Assembly: GCA_017450025.1 (NCBI GenBank) | Contig: JAFSYJ010000002.1 | Coordinates: 1 to 64,000 of the forward strand | Length of the DNA: 64,000 nucleotides | Reading direction: 5' to 3' | From: Clostridia bacterium | GTDB lineage: Bacteria; Bacillota; Clostridia; UMGS1883; UMGS1540 | Part shown: piece by piece, positions 16,626 through 25,352 of the stretch | Layout of the letters: each line of letters starts with the position of its first letter | Numbering within the stretch: the first letter of the stretch is position 1 | Program-made: the position numbers and the translations under genes | Notes under the pieces: generated by a model | What the model was told of the DNA's origin: nothing | Database searches by the model: none | The model's input: only the letters and a program-made list of their open reading frames with translations

Positions 16626-17735
16626 TCACAGAATTGTTTTTGAGAGCTCTACGATTTTTTCGATTTCTGCCGCGGAAAGACCGCTGACTTCTCTCAATAT
16701 TGCCTCCGTATCGGTATCTTCAAATTTGAGAGCTGCAGCAATACCGAGCATTATCGCATCGTTGCCTACGCCTTGCTCCTTGCACATATTGTAAGCGCCG
16801 ACGAGGCGGTCGTTTTTATCAAGCTTGCGCTTTAAGTCGTTACCGACGCGGGCAACCGTGTCTCCGAGCTGCTTATTTCCAAATCTGTTTACAAGGTCAA
16901 AAACATGCTCTTCTATCTGTTCAAAATCCACACCGTGTCTTTTTGAAAGCGCCAAAGCAGACTGCGTCATGGCTTTTATTACCTTTTTCTGAATATCCGC
17001 ATCTCCGATTGCCTGCCAGATGTACTCATAACCGCGTATTTTACCGAGATATGCCGTCATTGCGTGTCCCATATTATGAATAAATAGCTTTCTCTGAATG
17101 TAATATTCAAACGGTGTGAACCAAACGGCTCCTTCTATATGCGGTCTTTCGCCCACAACGGCCGCCGAATCAAGCGGAAGGGCCGCATAACTCTCAACGC
17201 ATACGCGGAGTATATTGCCGTCTTGCATCTCGGGCGTCTGAACGGGTACCATTCTGCCTATTGAAGCTTCAACAAATCCGACTAAAGTATTGAGCTTGTC
17301 CTTTTCTCCGTCGTTCATATTTTCAGCTATCAGCCCCTTTAAATATGTATCAGCGCCTATGAGGTTTTCGCAAATAATAATATTTAAAGGTTTGGGATTA
17401 TTTTGCTGCCATCTTACCTTTAACGCTTCCGCAATAGGCTTTGCGATAAACTTTAAAATATTAACACCTACGGCTGTTGCCATAACATCAGCCTCGGCAA
17501 CAGCCTTGTTTACATTCTCCTGAACGCCGGAGTCAACTCCGCATACATTTGTGACCCACTTTTCCTCGCTTGTGTCTCCGTAAAGAATTTTAACAGGGTA
17601 CTTATGCTCTGCGTTGAGTGCGTTTATGACATCTTTATTGACATCAAGGAAGCTAACATCATATCCCGACAGGCAAAAAAGCTGTCCGATAAATCCTCTT
17701 CCTATGTTCCCTGCTCCGTACATTACCGCTTTCAT
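16626..17735 (-). CDS. mtlD: Mannitol-1-phosphate 5-dehydrogenase
   Basis: 369 residues. The Rossmann motif MKAVMYGAGNIGRGFIGQ opens the protein, and KLFIHNMGHAMTAYLG carries the conserved Lys/Asn/His of the polyol-specific long-chain dehydrogenase active site. It interconverts mannitol 1-phosphate and fructose 6-phosphate. There is no mannitol PTS gene nearby; it follows rnj by 11 bases. Without PTS it may serve internal redox balancing or mannitol made by other routes. Confidence 0.92.
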   Translation of the reverse strand: MKAVMYGAGNIGRGFIGQLFCLSGYDVSFLDVNKDVINALNAEHKYPVKILYGDTSEEKWVTNVCGVDSGVQENVNKAVAEADVMATAVGVNILKFIAKPIAEALKVRWQQNNPKPLNIIICENLIGADTYLKGLIAENMNDGEKDKLNTLVGFVEASIGRMVPVQTPEMQDGNILRVCVESYAALPLDSAAVVGERPHIEGAVWFTPFEYYIQRKLFIHNMGHAMTAYLGKIRGYEYIWQAIGDADIQKKVIKAMTQSALALSKRHGVDFEQIEEHVFDLVNRFGNKQLGDTVARVGNDLKRKLDKNDRLVGAYNMCKEQGVGNDAIMLGIAAALKFEDTDTEAILREVSGLSAAEIEKIVELSKTIL

Positions 17736-17746
17736 TTTAATTCCTC

Positions 17747-19417
17747 CTAAAGTTCCATAATAACAGGCAAAATCATCGGTTTGCGTTTTGTCTTTTCGTA
17801 CAAGAAGTCTGAAAGCCTGTTTCTAACATTGTTTTTTATTGTGTTATGGTCTGCGCCGTTTTTGTTAATGGCATTGTTTATAGCATCGGCAGCGCACGCT
17901 TTGACCTGTTCCATCAAATCGTCAGATTCTTTGACATAAACAAAGCCTCTTGAAACCACATCGGGTCCACTCAAAATCGTGCCGCCGTTCCTCGTTATAC
18001 CGAAAAATACAATGATAATTCCGTCTTCTCCGAGATGTTTGCGGTCTCTTAACACAATATTTCCGACATCGCCCACTCCGTATCCGTCAACAAGTACATT
18101 ACCTGACTGTACCTGTCCCGTAACAGATGCCGATTTCGAATCAAGCTCCAAAACGCTGCCTGTTTCATTTATAAAAATATTTTTCTTGCTGATGCCCATC
18201 GTCTCTGCGATTTTTTCATGACACACAAGATGACGGTGTTCACCGTGAACAGGCATAAAGAACTTTGGCTTTGTAAGTCCTAAAATTATTTTTAATTCCT
18301 CGCTGCACGCGTGTCCGGAAACATGAACCTCGGCAAGCGATTCGTATATAACATTGACATCTTTTCTGAGAAGCTCATTTATGAGCCTTGATACGGGCTT
18401 TTCATTACCCGGAATCGGATTTGACGATAATATAACCAAATCATCTTTTCCGAGCTCGACCTTTTTATGATCTGAAAAAGCCATTCTCGTAAGCGCGCTC
18501 ATCGGTTCTCCCTGACTGCCTGTTGTGATTATAACAAGCTGCCCGGGGCGATACCTGCCTATTTCGTCAAGTTCAATCAAAGTCCCCTCCGGCATATGAA
18601 TATAACCGAGTTCCTTTGAAACCTCCAGAACATTAAGCATACTTCTGCCGGAAACAGCAACCCGTCTCTTTGTTTTGACAGCCGCGTTTATTACCTGCTG
18701 TATCCTGTGTATATTAGACGAGAATGTCGCAACAATAATCCTTTTTTGGTGATTGTTTTTGAATATCTCATCAAACTTTTCTCCGACAGTTCTTTCTGAC
18801 ATCGTAAAGCCGCGTCTCTCTGCGTTTGTACTGTCGCTCATCAAAAGAAGCACTCCGCGCTTGCCGAGTTCACCGAAGCGGCCGAGGTCTATCATCTCTC
18901 CGCCTATCGGCGTGGGGTCGATTTTAAAATCTCCCGTGTGAACAACCGTACCTACCGGTGTTTTGATTGCAAGAGCAACAGAGTCGGCAATAGAATGATT
19001 TGTCCTTATAAATTCTACTTTAAAATGCCTTCCCAGCTTTATTATGCTTCCTGCCTTGACGCACTTTAGTGTGTTTTCCGAAAGTATTCCGTGTTCTTTA
19101 AGCTTTAGTTCCACAAGACCTAAAGTAAGCTTTGTGCCGTAAACCGTTGATTTAACATTACGAAGTACATACGGCAGTGCACCTATATGATCCTCGTGCC
19201 CGTGCGTAAGAACTATTCCGCGAAGCTTTTCCTGATTTTTAACGAGGTAAGATGTATCGGGAATGACTATATCTATTCCCAGCATATCGTCATCCGGAAA
19301 TCCCATCCCGCAATCTATAACGATCATTTCGTCTGCATACTCAATGACCGTAAGATTTTTTCCGATTTCGTCAAGTCCTCCGAGCGGAATAATCTTTAAT
19401 TTTTCTTTTTTTGCCAA
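17747..19417 (-). CDS. rnj: Ribonuclease J
   Basis: 556 residues of the metallo-beta-lactamase/beta-CASP RNase J family: LTHGHEDHIGALPYVL (HxHxDH), a HTGDFKIDPTP segment, SDSTNAERRGFTMSER, beta-CASP motifs and the C-terminal region VHVSGHACSEEL and MPVHGEHRHL. It degrades and processes RNA with both 5' exonuclease and endonuclease activity. Translation starts at TTG, seven bases after AGGAGG. It is the first gene of the reverse operon and has a leader with two hairpins (19441-19505). Confidence 0.95.
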   Translation of the reverse strand: MAKKEKLKIIPLGGLDEIGKNLTVIEYADEMIVIDCGMGFPDDDMLGIDIVIPDTSYLVKNQEKLRGIVLTHGHEDHIGALPYVLRNVKSTVYGTKLTLGLVELKLKEHGILSENTLKCVKAGSIIKLGRHFKVEFIRTNHSIADSVALAIKTPVGTVVHTGDFKIDPTPIGGEMIDLGRFGELGKRGVLLLMSDSTNAERRGFTMSERTVGEKFDEIFKNNHQKRIIVATFSSNIHRIQQVINAAVKTKRRVAVSGRSMLNVLEVSKELGYIHMPEGTLIELDEIGRYRPGQLVIITTGSQGEPMSALTRMAFSDHKKVELGKDDLVILSSNPIPGNEKPVSRLINELLRKDVNVIYESLAEVHVSGHACSEELKIILGLTKPKFFMPVHGEHRHLVCHEKIAETMGISKKNIFINETGSVLELDSKSASVTGQVQSGNVLVDGYGVGDVGNIVLRDRKHLGEDGIIIVFFGITRNGGTILSGPDVVSRGFVYVKESDDLMEQVKACAADAINNAINKNGADHNTIKNNVRNRLSDFLYEKTKRKPMILPVIMEL

Positions 19418-19440
19418 AATTGATCCTCCTGATATTCTCA

Positions 19441-19505
19441 GGTCTTGAATTCAGGCACTTCAAGACCTTTTATTTTTATAATCTCATACAAAGCATCAGC
19501 TTTGT
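19441..19505 (-). promoter_or_regulatory. Two hairpins in the rnj 5' leader
   Basis: Read on the reverse strand: ACAAAGC-TGAT-GCTTTGT (19488-19505), then GGTCTTGA-11 nt-TCAAGACC (19441-19467), ending shortly before the SD AGGAGG. Both stems are perfect. They could be targets for feedback cleavage by RNase J or protect the 5' end; that is inference. Confidence 0.6.
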
Positions 19506-19527
19506 CTAAACTCCGTATATCTGTTTT

Positions 19528-19556
19528 ATTTTAACATAATTATTTTCTTTTGTCAA
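19528..19556 (-). promoter_or_regulatory. Promoter of rnj operon
   Basis: Reverse-strand TTGACA, 17 bp, TAAAAT, about 110 bases upstream of the TTG start. Confidence 0.8.
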
Positions 19557-19601
19557 ATCTTTTCAACTGTATAATTGCTGTTTTCTGCGGCTTTTTTGTC
19601 G

Positions 19602-19627
19602 AAAAATGCAAGTCTATGCTGCATTTT
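19602..19627 (-). terminator. Terminator after glg genes
   Basis: Reverse-strand AAATGCA-9 nt-TGCATTTTT directly after the stop codon of the GlgA-like gene. Confidence 0.6.
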
Positions 19628-20085
19628 CAGACTACAATGTCTTCGGGTGTATGTATATTTGTTTCGATACCCCGATAATACGGATTGCTTTTATAATTTT
19701 TTAGCATAAGCGGGATAAGGGTGCTTTCCCAGCCGCTTATATTTATTATATCGGGCTTTAGACCGACCTTGGGCAGCATTTCAAGCACGGCTCTTGAAAA
19801 AAATGTATATCTTTCTATGCCGTATGACTCCTGAAAAAATGCAACATCTCCAAAATACAATTCATTATCGATAAAATAAAATGTGACATTTTCCTCTGTT
19901 TTTCTGAAAATTCCGCAATACTGGCTTCGCCAGCCTATATTGATATAAAAGTGCATTACATACTTCATATCTTTTGTGAAGCCCTCGGGCAGACCGCTGT
20001 ATTTGGGCATTACATAAAAGACCTTTTCGTCCCCTTTATAATTTTTATAATCGGATGTTTTTCCGACCGCGTACAAGATATTCAC
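19627..20085 (-). CDS. Miniature glycogen synthase-like (GlgA N-domain) protein
   Basis: 152 residues starting at a GTG that overlaps the glgD stop (TAGTG) behind GGGAGCGGTG. It aligns by eye with the N-terminal Rossmann domain of GlgA: VMPKYSGLPEGF, FYFIDNELYFGD, YGIERYTFFSRAVLEMLPK, KPDII...GWESTLIPLML. It lacks the KTGGLADV ADP-glucose loop and has GWES where GlgA has the catalytic His motif (DWH). A terminator follows the stop, so the gene really ends here, at about a third of the usual 480 residues. Probably non-catalytic; perhaps a regulatory or decayed product. Confidence 0.65.
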   Translation of the reverse strand: MNILYAVGKTSDYKNYKGDEKVFYVMPKYSGLPEGFTKDMKYVMHFYINIGWRSQYCGIFRKTEENVTFYFIDNELYFGDVAFFQESYGIERYTFFSRAVLEMLPKVGLKPDIINISGWESTLIPLMLKNYKSNPYYRGIETNIHTPEDIVV

Positions 20086-21179
20086 TATATCACCGCTCCC
20101 TTTCCTATAATAACGGGAAAGCTCTGCTGTCCGCACAGCCTTGCGCCCTCCCTGACAACACATTCTTTGTCCAAAACAACATATTCAAGCTGTCCGCCGT
20201 TACCCACAAAGCTTTTTTCCATAAGAATACAGTTTTGCGCTTTCACTCCCTTTTCAATTCTGACGCCTCCGAAGACAACACAGTTTTCCAGCTCTCCGTC
20301 GATGCGGCAGCCGTCGGCAATAAGGCAATCCGAAATTTGCGCGTTATCACCGTACTGCGTAGGCGCAAAATTACGCGGGCAGGTATAAATTCTTCTTTCG
20401 GGCATAAAAATTTCTGCGCGTACTTTTTCGCTCATCATATCCATATTTGTCTCAAAGTACGATTTTACGCTGTCAATGCGTTTGGAATAATTTGTAAATC
20501 TATAACAGAAAATCCTCAAATCGTTAATTTTTTTGACAATACAATCCATTATCAAATCACGGTCTCCATGCGATACGGCTTCGTCGATCAGTTTAAGCAA
20601 AAGCCGCCTCTCCAAAAGATAAATATTCATTGACGCGTTTTTACTTGACGGCGTACGCGGATTTTTTTCAAACGAATACAGCCGCCCGTTTTCGTCAAAT
20701 TCAAGTATATCCGACTTACTCAATACGCTGTTGTCTGTCAGCTTATGATACATAACCGAAATATCAGCCCTGTTTTCTCTGTGGAAGTTTAAAAACGGTT
20801 TAAAGCTTGTGTTAAAAACTATATCACCCCTTCCGACAAGCACAAGCTTTTGCTTTGAGTGCTTTAAAAAATCCGTTATCACCGCAAACCTTTGAGCATC
20901 TCCGTCAGACGACGAGGGATAAAGAAGCGTCAGTCCTTGCGACCTGCGGCGCAAGTCCCACGCTTCACCCGCTCCGAGGTGCGTATTAAGCGATGCCGAA
21001 TTACCCGATACTACGATCCCGACTTTTTCTATGCCTGAATTAGTCATACCGGAAAGCATAAAATCAATAAGTCTGTATTTTCCTGCAAGCGGCAGAGCAG
21101 ATGTATTTCTGAACTGCAAAAGCTCATTCGGTCTTTGCTGTACTCTGTCCGCCAATATAATTCCCACTGTATCTTTCAT
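20085..21179 (-). CDS. glgD: Glucose-1-phosphate adenylyltransferase subunit GlgD
   Basis: 364 residues. A GlgC-like nucleotidyltransferase fold ([33 protein letters not shown]) plus left-handed beta-helix repeats at the C-terminus, but the N-terminal nucleotide loop GGxGxRL of GlgC is replaced by [13 protein letters not shown]. GlgD is the regulatory or stabilising partner of GlgC in Firmicutes. It starts inside the 3' end of glgC (overlap 56 bases), so expression is coupled. Confidence 0.92.
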   Translation of the reverse strand: MKDTVGIILADRVQQRPNELLQFRNTSALPLAGKYRLIDFMLSGMTNSGIEKVGIVVSGNSASLNTHLGAGEAWDLRRRSQGLTLLYPSSSDGDAQRFAVITDFLKHSKQKLVLVGRGDIVFNTSFKPFLNFHRENRADISVMYHKLTDNSVLSKSDILEFDENGRLYSFEKNPRTPSSKNASMNIYLLERRLLLKLIDEAVSHGDRDLIMDCIVKKINDLRIFCYRFTNYSKRIDSVKSYFETNMDMMSEKVRAEIFMPERRIYTCPRNFAPTQYGDNAQISDCLIADGCRIDGELENCVVFGGVRIEKGVKAQNCILMEKSFVGNGGQLEYVVLDKECVVREGARLCGQQSFPVIIGKGAVI

Positions 21180-22419
21180 TTACTGTGTTTTCCTTTCTCC
21201 CGACTTCCTGTGCATCTATAATTCCGTTTTCTACCATGGAATTTTTTCCGATGTGTATGCCGTCGTCTATTGTGATATTTTCCGCTATTGCGCTTATGCC
21301 TTCCGTACACATATCGGAAAAGTACGCGCCACCTTGTTCCCGTGTGCCTATCTGCACATTTTTGCCTATTTTACAGCCCGAGCCGACGATAGTGCTCTCG
21401 ACGATGCTGTCTTCATCAATTTTGACTCCGGACATTACAACGCTGTTTTTTACCGTCGCGCCACTTCCGATAAACACATCCTGAAAAACAACGCTGTTTA
21501 TAACTGTTCCGTATATATCGCAGCCTTCGGCAACGATACTGTGCTTAACATATGCCCCCTTATGCGTAAAATGTGGAGGCAGCGGCGTGTCGCGGCAGTA
21601 AACGGCGCGGTTTCTTTCATGCAAATCGATTGCCGCCGGATTTCTGAGCAGATCCATATTGGCTTCCCACAGGCTTGCTATCGTTCCGACATCTTTCCAA
21701 TAACCGTCAAATCTATAAGCGAAAAGCTTTTCGCCCGACTTTAGCATATCCGGTATGATATTTGCGCCAAAGTCGTTTTTTGAGTTTTTATCGTTTTCAT
21801 CTATTATCAGATATTTTTTTAGTGTCAGCCAATTAAAAATATACACCCCCATAGACGCGAGAGTACTCTTCGGGTTTTGGGGTTTTTCTTCAAATTCCGT
21901 TATCCTTCCGCCGCGCGAGGTATTCATTATCCCAAAGCGCGGCGCTTCGTCTTCCTTTACATTTATAACGGCGATAGTGGCGTCGGCCTTTTTATCGCGG
22001 TGGTACTCAAGCATCTCGCCGTAATCCATTTTATAAATATGGTCACCCGACAAAACAAGAACATACAAAGGGTCAAACTGCTCTATAAATCCGATGTTCT
22101 GGTAAATTGCATTTGCCGTGCCTTTATACCACTCGCCTTTTTCGACCTTTGTATAAGGAGGAAGAATATAAACTCCCCCACGGCTTCTGTCGAGATCCCA
22201 CGACGCTCCCGAACCTATATGCGTGCTGAGTTCAAGCGGCTGATACTGCGTCAGTACGCCAACCGTATCTATCCCCGAATTTGCACAGTTACTTAATGTA
22301 AAATCTATTATCTTGTATTTTCCGCCAAACGGCACGGCAGGCTTTGCAAGGTTTTTGGTAAGCACGCCAAGTCTTGAACCCTGCCCTCCCGCAAGTATCA
22401 TTGCAACACACTCTTTCAT
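21124..22419 (-). CDS. glgC: Glucose-1-phosphate adenylyltransferase (ADP-glucose pyrophosphorylase)
   Basis: 431 residues. The catalytic loop [26 protein letters not shown], the [12 protein letters not shown] segment, [11 protein letters not shown] and a C-terminal beta-helix are all present. It makes ADP-glucose for glycogen synthesis. First gene of glgC-glgD; no complete GlgA or branching enzyme lies in the window, though malQ at 43.6 kb belongs to the same metabolism. It is slightly longer than usual at the C-terminus, where it overlaps glgD. Confidence 0.95.
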   Translation of the reverse strand: MKECVAMILAGGQGSRLGVLTKNLAKPAVPFGGKYKIIDFTLSNCANSGIDTVGVLTQYQPLELSTHIGSGASWDLDRSRGGVYILPPYTKVEKGEWYKGTANAIYQNIGFIEQFDPLYVLVLSGDHIYKMDYGEMLEYHRDKKADATIAVINVKEDEAPRFGIMNTSRGGRITEFEEKPQNPKSTLASMGVYIFNWLTLKKYLIIDENDKNSKNDFGANIIPDMLKSGEKLFAYRFDGYWKDVGTIASLWEANMDLLRNPAAIDLHERNRAVYCRDTPLPPHFTHKGAYVKHSIVAEGCDIYGTVINSVVFQDVFIGSGATVKNSVVMSGVKIDEDSIVESTIVGSGCKIGKNVQIGTREQGGAYFSDMCTEGISAIAENITIDDGIHIGKNSMVENGIIDAQEVGRKENTVNERYSGNYIGGQSTAKTE

Positions 22420-22584
22420 CGTATTTTAATGCCTCTCTTTAATCAGTCGGTGTTTTTTTATTATTTCCAAAAAGTTTTATAAAATTACATATGTTATATA
22501 TTTAAATTATAGCCGATATGATTTGTCCGTATTCCAAAGATGATCAACAAATGTTTATTTTTTGTGAATTTTATTATAATTTGC

Positions 22585-22613
22585 TTGCAAAAAAGCAAGA
22601 ATGGCGTTATAAT
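22585..22613 (+). promoter_or_regulatory. Promoter of the CdaR/PucR-type regulator gene
   Basis: TTGCAA, 17 bp, TATAAT, 39 bases before the ATG at 22653. The -35 lies in a CTTGC-AAAAAA-GCAAG hairpin sequence. Confidence 0.7.
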
Positions 22614-22652
22614 TTAACATGGTAGATTGTAAACGGAAAGGAGCTTGAGCTT

Positions 22653-23741
22653 ATGACTAAAAAGAAAATTATTGATGACATCGTTTCAAAATTCTGCAAC
22701 ACTCTTAATACTTCTATGGGTGTGATTGAAGATAATGTTATTATCGCGGACAAGCCTACCGTAACAAATATAAAGGACAGCCTTGACGAAGTTATTTCGT
22801 GCGCTTCTCTTAACGATAATCCGTTTACCGTTAACGGATTCACTTTTCTTTGTCCTTCGGGCCGTCCGAATAACGATTTGATATATTTTGCAAAGGGCGA
22901 TGACGATGACGCTCTCAAAAATGTTAAACTGCTTAATATTTCATTGGGCAGTCTTAAGGTTCTGCATGACGAAAAATATGACAGAAATAATTTTATGAAA
23001 AATGTTATACTGGACAATATCCTTATGGGTGACCTGATTACAAAAGCCAAAGAATTCCATATAGTCTTTGACGCTCCGAGAATCGTTTATCTTATAAAAT
23101 GCAACAACGCATCGGATTACCCTGCCTCTGACATTTTGCTTAACCTTTATCCCAACAAAAATCACGACTTTGTAATAAATATTGACTCCACAAGTACCGT
23201 GCTTATAAAGGAATTGAGCTCCAACGCATCTCACAGTGAAATAAACGAAACGGCTCAAACGATTTTATCTACCTTGAACTCCGAGGCTCTGGTACACGCC
23301 GTGATCGGCATCGGTACTCTTGCGGACAATCTTAATCTGCTTGCCAAATCATACAAAGACGCATGTGTGGCTCTTGAGGTAGGCAAGGTTTTCGATATTG
23401 ATAAGGATATTGTAAATTACGATAATCTCGGCGTTGCGAGGCTTGTTTACCACTTGCCTACAACGCTTTGTGAGATGTTTTTGAATGAGGTATTTAAAAA
23501 ACAGTCAATAGATGCGCTCGATCAGGAGACAATTTATACAATCCAAAAATTCTTTGAAAACAACCTCAACGTTTCCGAAACATCGCGCCAGCTTTATGTC
23601 CACAGAAACACACTCGTTTACAGATTGGACAAGGTACAAAAAATAACAGGTCTCGATTTGAGGATTTTTGAACACGCAGTTATTTTTAAAGTCGCAATGA
23701 TGGTAAAAAAATATCTTGTCTCAAATCCCATTAAGCTTTAA
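22653..23741 (+). CDS. CdaR/PucR-family helix-turn-helix transcriptional regulator
   Basis: 362 residues. The C-terminal 60 form the PucR-type HTH (TIQKFFENNLNVSETSRQLYVHRNTLVYRLDKVQKITGLD), preceded by a GGDEF-like/CdaR middle domain (IGIGTLADNLNLLAKSYKDACVALEVG). The N-terminal 150 residues are likely a sensory domain with no clear match. It is 35 bases upstream of ftsE on the same strand, so it may be co-transcribed and could tune the division genes. Ligand and targets are unknown. Confidence 0.85.
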   Translation: MTKKKIIDDIVSKFCNTLNTSMGVIEDNVIIADKPTVTNIKDSLDEVISCASLNDNPFTVNGFTFLCPSGRPNNDLIYFAKGDDDDALKNVKLLNISLGSLKVLHDEKYDRNNFMKNVILDNILMGDLITKAKEFHIVFDAPRIVYLIKCNNASDYPASDILLNLYPNKNHDFVINIDSTSTVLIKELSSNASHSEINETAQTILSTLNSEALVHAVIGIGTLADNLNLLAKSYKDACVALEVGKVFDIDKDIVNYDNLGVARLVYHLPTTLCEMFLNEVFKKQSIDALDQETIYTIQKFFENNLNVSETSRQLYVHRNTLVYRLDKVQKITGLDLRIFEHAVIFKVAMMVKKYLVSNPIKL

Positions 23742-23776
23742 TACATAAAGATTTATAGAACACAGAGGAAATACAA

Positions 23777-24466
23777 ATGATTACTTTTGACCATGTATCA
23801 AAAATTTACGAGGACAACAACACTGTTGCACTTCAAGATGTCAGCTTCACTGTTGAAAAGGGTGAATTTGTCTTTCTTGTAGGTCACAGCGGAGCAGGCA
23901 AATCCTCCGTTATCAGAATGTTGCTCTGCGAAGAAAGACCCACGAGCGGTACTGTCACGGTAAACGGATTTGACATCGGCTCTTTGCCCAGAAAGCAAAT
24001 TCCGGCTCTGCGCCGCTCGCTCGGCGTTGTTTTTCAGGATTTCAGACTTTTGAACAACCGCACAGTCTACGACAATGTCGCTTTTGCAATGAACATCATA
24101 GGCGCACCATCTAAAGTTGTTCGTCGCAGAGTGCCTGAAGTTTTGAGTCTTGTCGATCTGGCGCACAAGGCGCGCGCATACCCCAGTCAGCTCTCGGGCG
24201 GTGAACAGCAAAGGGTTTCTATGGCAAGGGCGCTTGTAAATCACCCTGCTATACTGATTGCTGACGAGCCTACCGGTAACCTTGACATAAAGCGTTCTGA
24301 CGAGATTATGGGTATCCTTGAAAAAATAAATCAAAACGGCACTACTGTTGTAATGGCAACCCACGCCGACCAGATAGTTGACGCGATGAAAAAGAGAGTT
24401 ATAACTCTTGATATGGGTTCGATTGTCCGTGATGAGGAGAAGGGTGGTTACAACATTGGCGTTTAG
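23777..24466 (+). CDS. ftsE: Cell division ATP-binding protein FtsE
   Basis: 229 residues, a complete ABC ATPase: Walker A VGHSGAGKSSVIRML, Q-loop in VVFQDFRLL, signature QLSGGEQQRVSMARAL, Walker B ILIADEPTGNLD, and the H-loop in MATHADQIV. With FtsX it forms the ABC-like complex that activates septal peptidoglycan hydrolases. Overlaps the start of ftsX, and a PcsB-like M23 partner follows. Confidence 0.96.
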   Translation: MITFDHVSKIYEDNNTVALQDVSFTVEKGEFVFLVGHSGAGKSSVIRMLLCEERPTSGTVTVNGFDIGSLPRKQIPALRRSLGVVFQDFRLLNNRTVYDNVAFAMNIIGAPSKVVRRRVPEVLSLVDLAHKARAYPSQLSGGEQQRVSMARALVNHPAILIADEPTGNLDIKRSDEIMGILEKINQNGTTVVMATHADQIVDAMKKRVITLDMGSIVRDEEKGGYNIGV

Positions 24467-25343
24467 AGGTGTCAGATATTATATAAGCGAGGCTTTTAAA
24501 AGCCTTTGGTACAATAAAGTAATGGCAATAACTTCTATGATTACCGTTATGGGCAGCTTATTGCTTCTTGGTTTTTTTATGCTGATTGTTGTTAATGTCA
24601 ACGAGCTTACGGCTCAAATCGAAAATCAGTGTGAAGTTCAGGCATTTATGAACTACGAGGCTACCGCAGAACAGGAGCAAGCTGTATTTTCGGCTGTTTC
24701 CGCTATTCCCGGTATCAAGACCGTAACTTTTGTGTCTAAAGAAGATGCGTTTGAAAGCTACAAGGCTTCTTTGGGTGATGACGCAGTTGTAATGGAAGGT
24801 ATGGCTCCCGATTTCCTCCCTGCCTCCTGCCGCATCGTTGCAGAAGATATACGGCAACTCCAGCCTATTATTGAACAGGTAAAACAAATAGACGGAATCG
24901 CAGAAGTCGTTTCCCAGCGTGAAACTATCGACAATATTATATCGTTTACTTCCGTTATAAGAAAAGGTTGCTTGATTTCAACGCTTCTTTTGACAATAAT
25001 AGCAATATTTATTATTGCAAATACAATAAAGCTTGATGTTCACGCACGCCAAAAGGAAATACATATTATGAAATATGTCGGCGCTACGGATTGGTTTATC
25101 AGGTGGCCGTTTATTATAGAGGGAATTTTTGTAGGTATTATCGGTGCTTTGATTTCCATACTTCTTTTGTGGGTTGGCTTTGCATCAGCCGGAAGTGCTA
25201 TACCTGATTTCGTCAAATCTGCGATTTTTGTTGTGCCTTTCGGTCAATCTATGCCGATTATTTCTTTAATTCTTATCGCTTTCGGCGCCCTTATCGGTGC
25301 GCTCGGCAGTATTATTGCGGTAAGAAAACATCTGGCTGTTTGA
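24444..25343 (+). CDS. ftsX: Cell division protein FtsX
   Basis: About 299 residues with the FtsX layout: an N-terminal helix (VMAITSMITVMGSLLLLGFFMLIVV), a large extracellular loop with alternating SVSAIPGIKTVTFVSKEDAF and three C-terminal helices. The exact start is uncertain. I give the GTG at 24444, preceded by AGGAG at four bases; the ATG at 24432 and TTG at 24456 are also possible. All overlap the end of ftsE. Its extracellular loop should contact the M23 protein encoded next. Confidence 0.92.
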   Translation: MVTTLAFRGVRYYISEAFKSLWYNKVMAITSMITVMGSLLLLGFFMLIVVNVNELTAQIENQCEVQAFMNYEATAEQEQAVFSAVSAIPGIKTVTFVSKEDAFESYKASLGDDAVVMEGMAPDFLPASCRIVAEDIRQLQPIIEQVKQIDGIAEVVSQRETIDNIISFTSVIRKGCLISTLLLTIIAIFIIANTIKLDVHARQKEIHIMKYVGATDWFIRWPFIIEGIFVGIIGALISILLLWVGFASAGSAIPDFVKSAIFVVPFGQSMPIISLILIAFGALIGALGSIIAVRKHLAV

Positions 25344-25352
25344 GGTGACTAA

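Noticed and set aside
21031-21744. 237-codon forward frame over glgC/glgD
   Set aside because: Composition is rich in Cys, Tyr and Phe as expected of an antisense shadow, and glgC and glgD are unmistakable.
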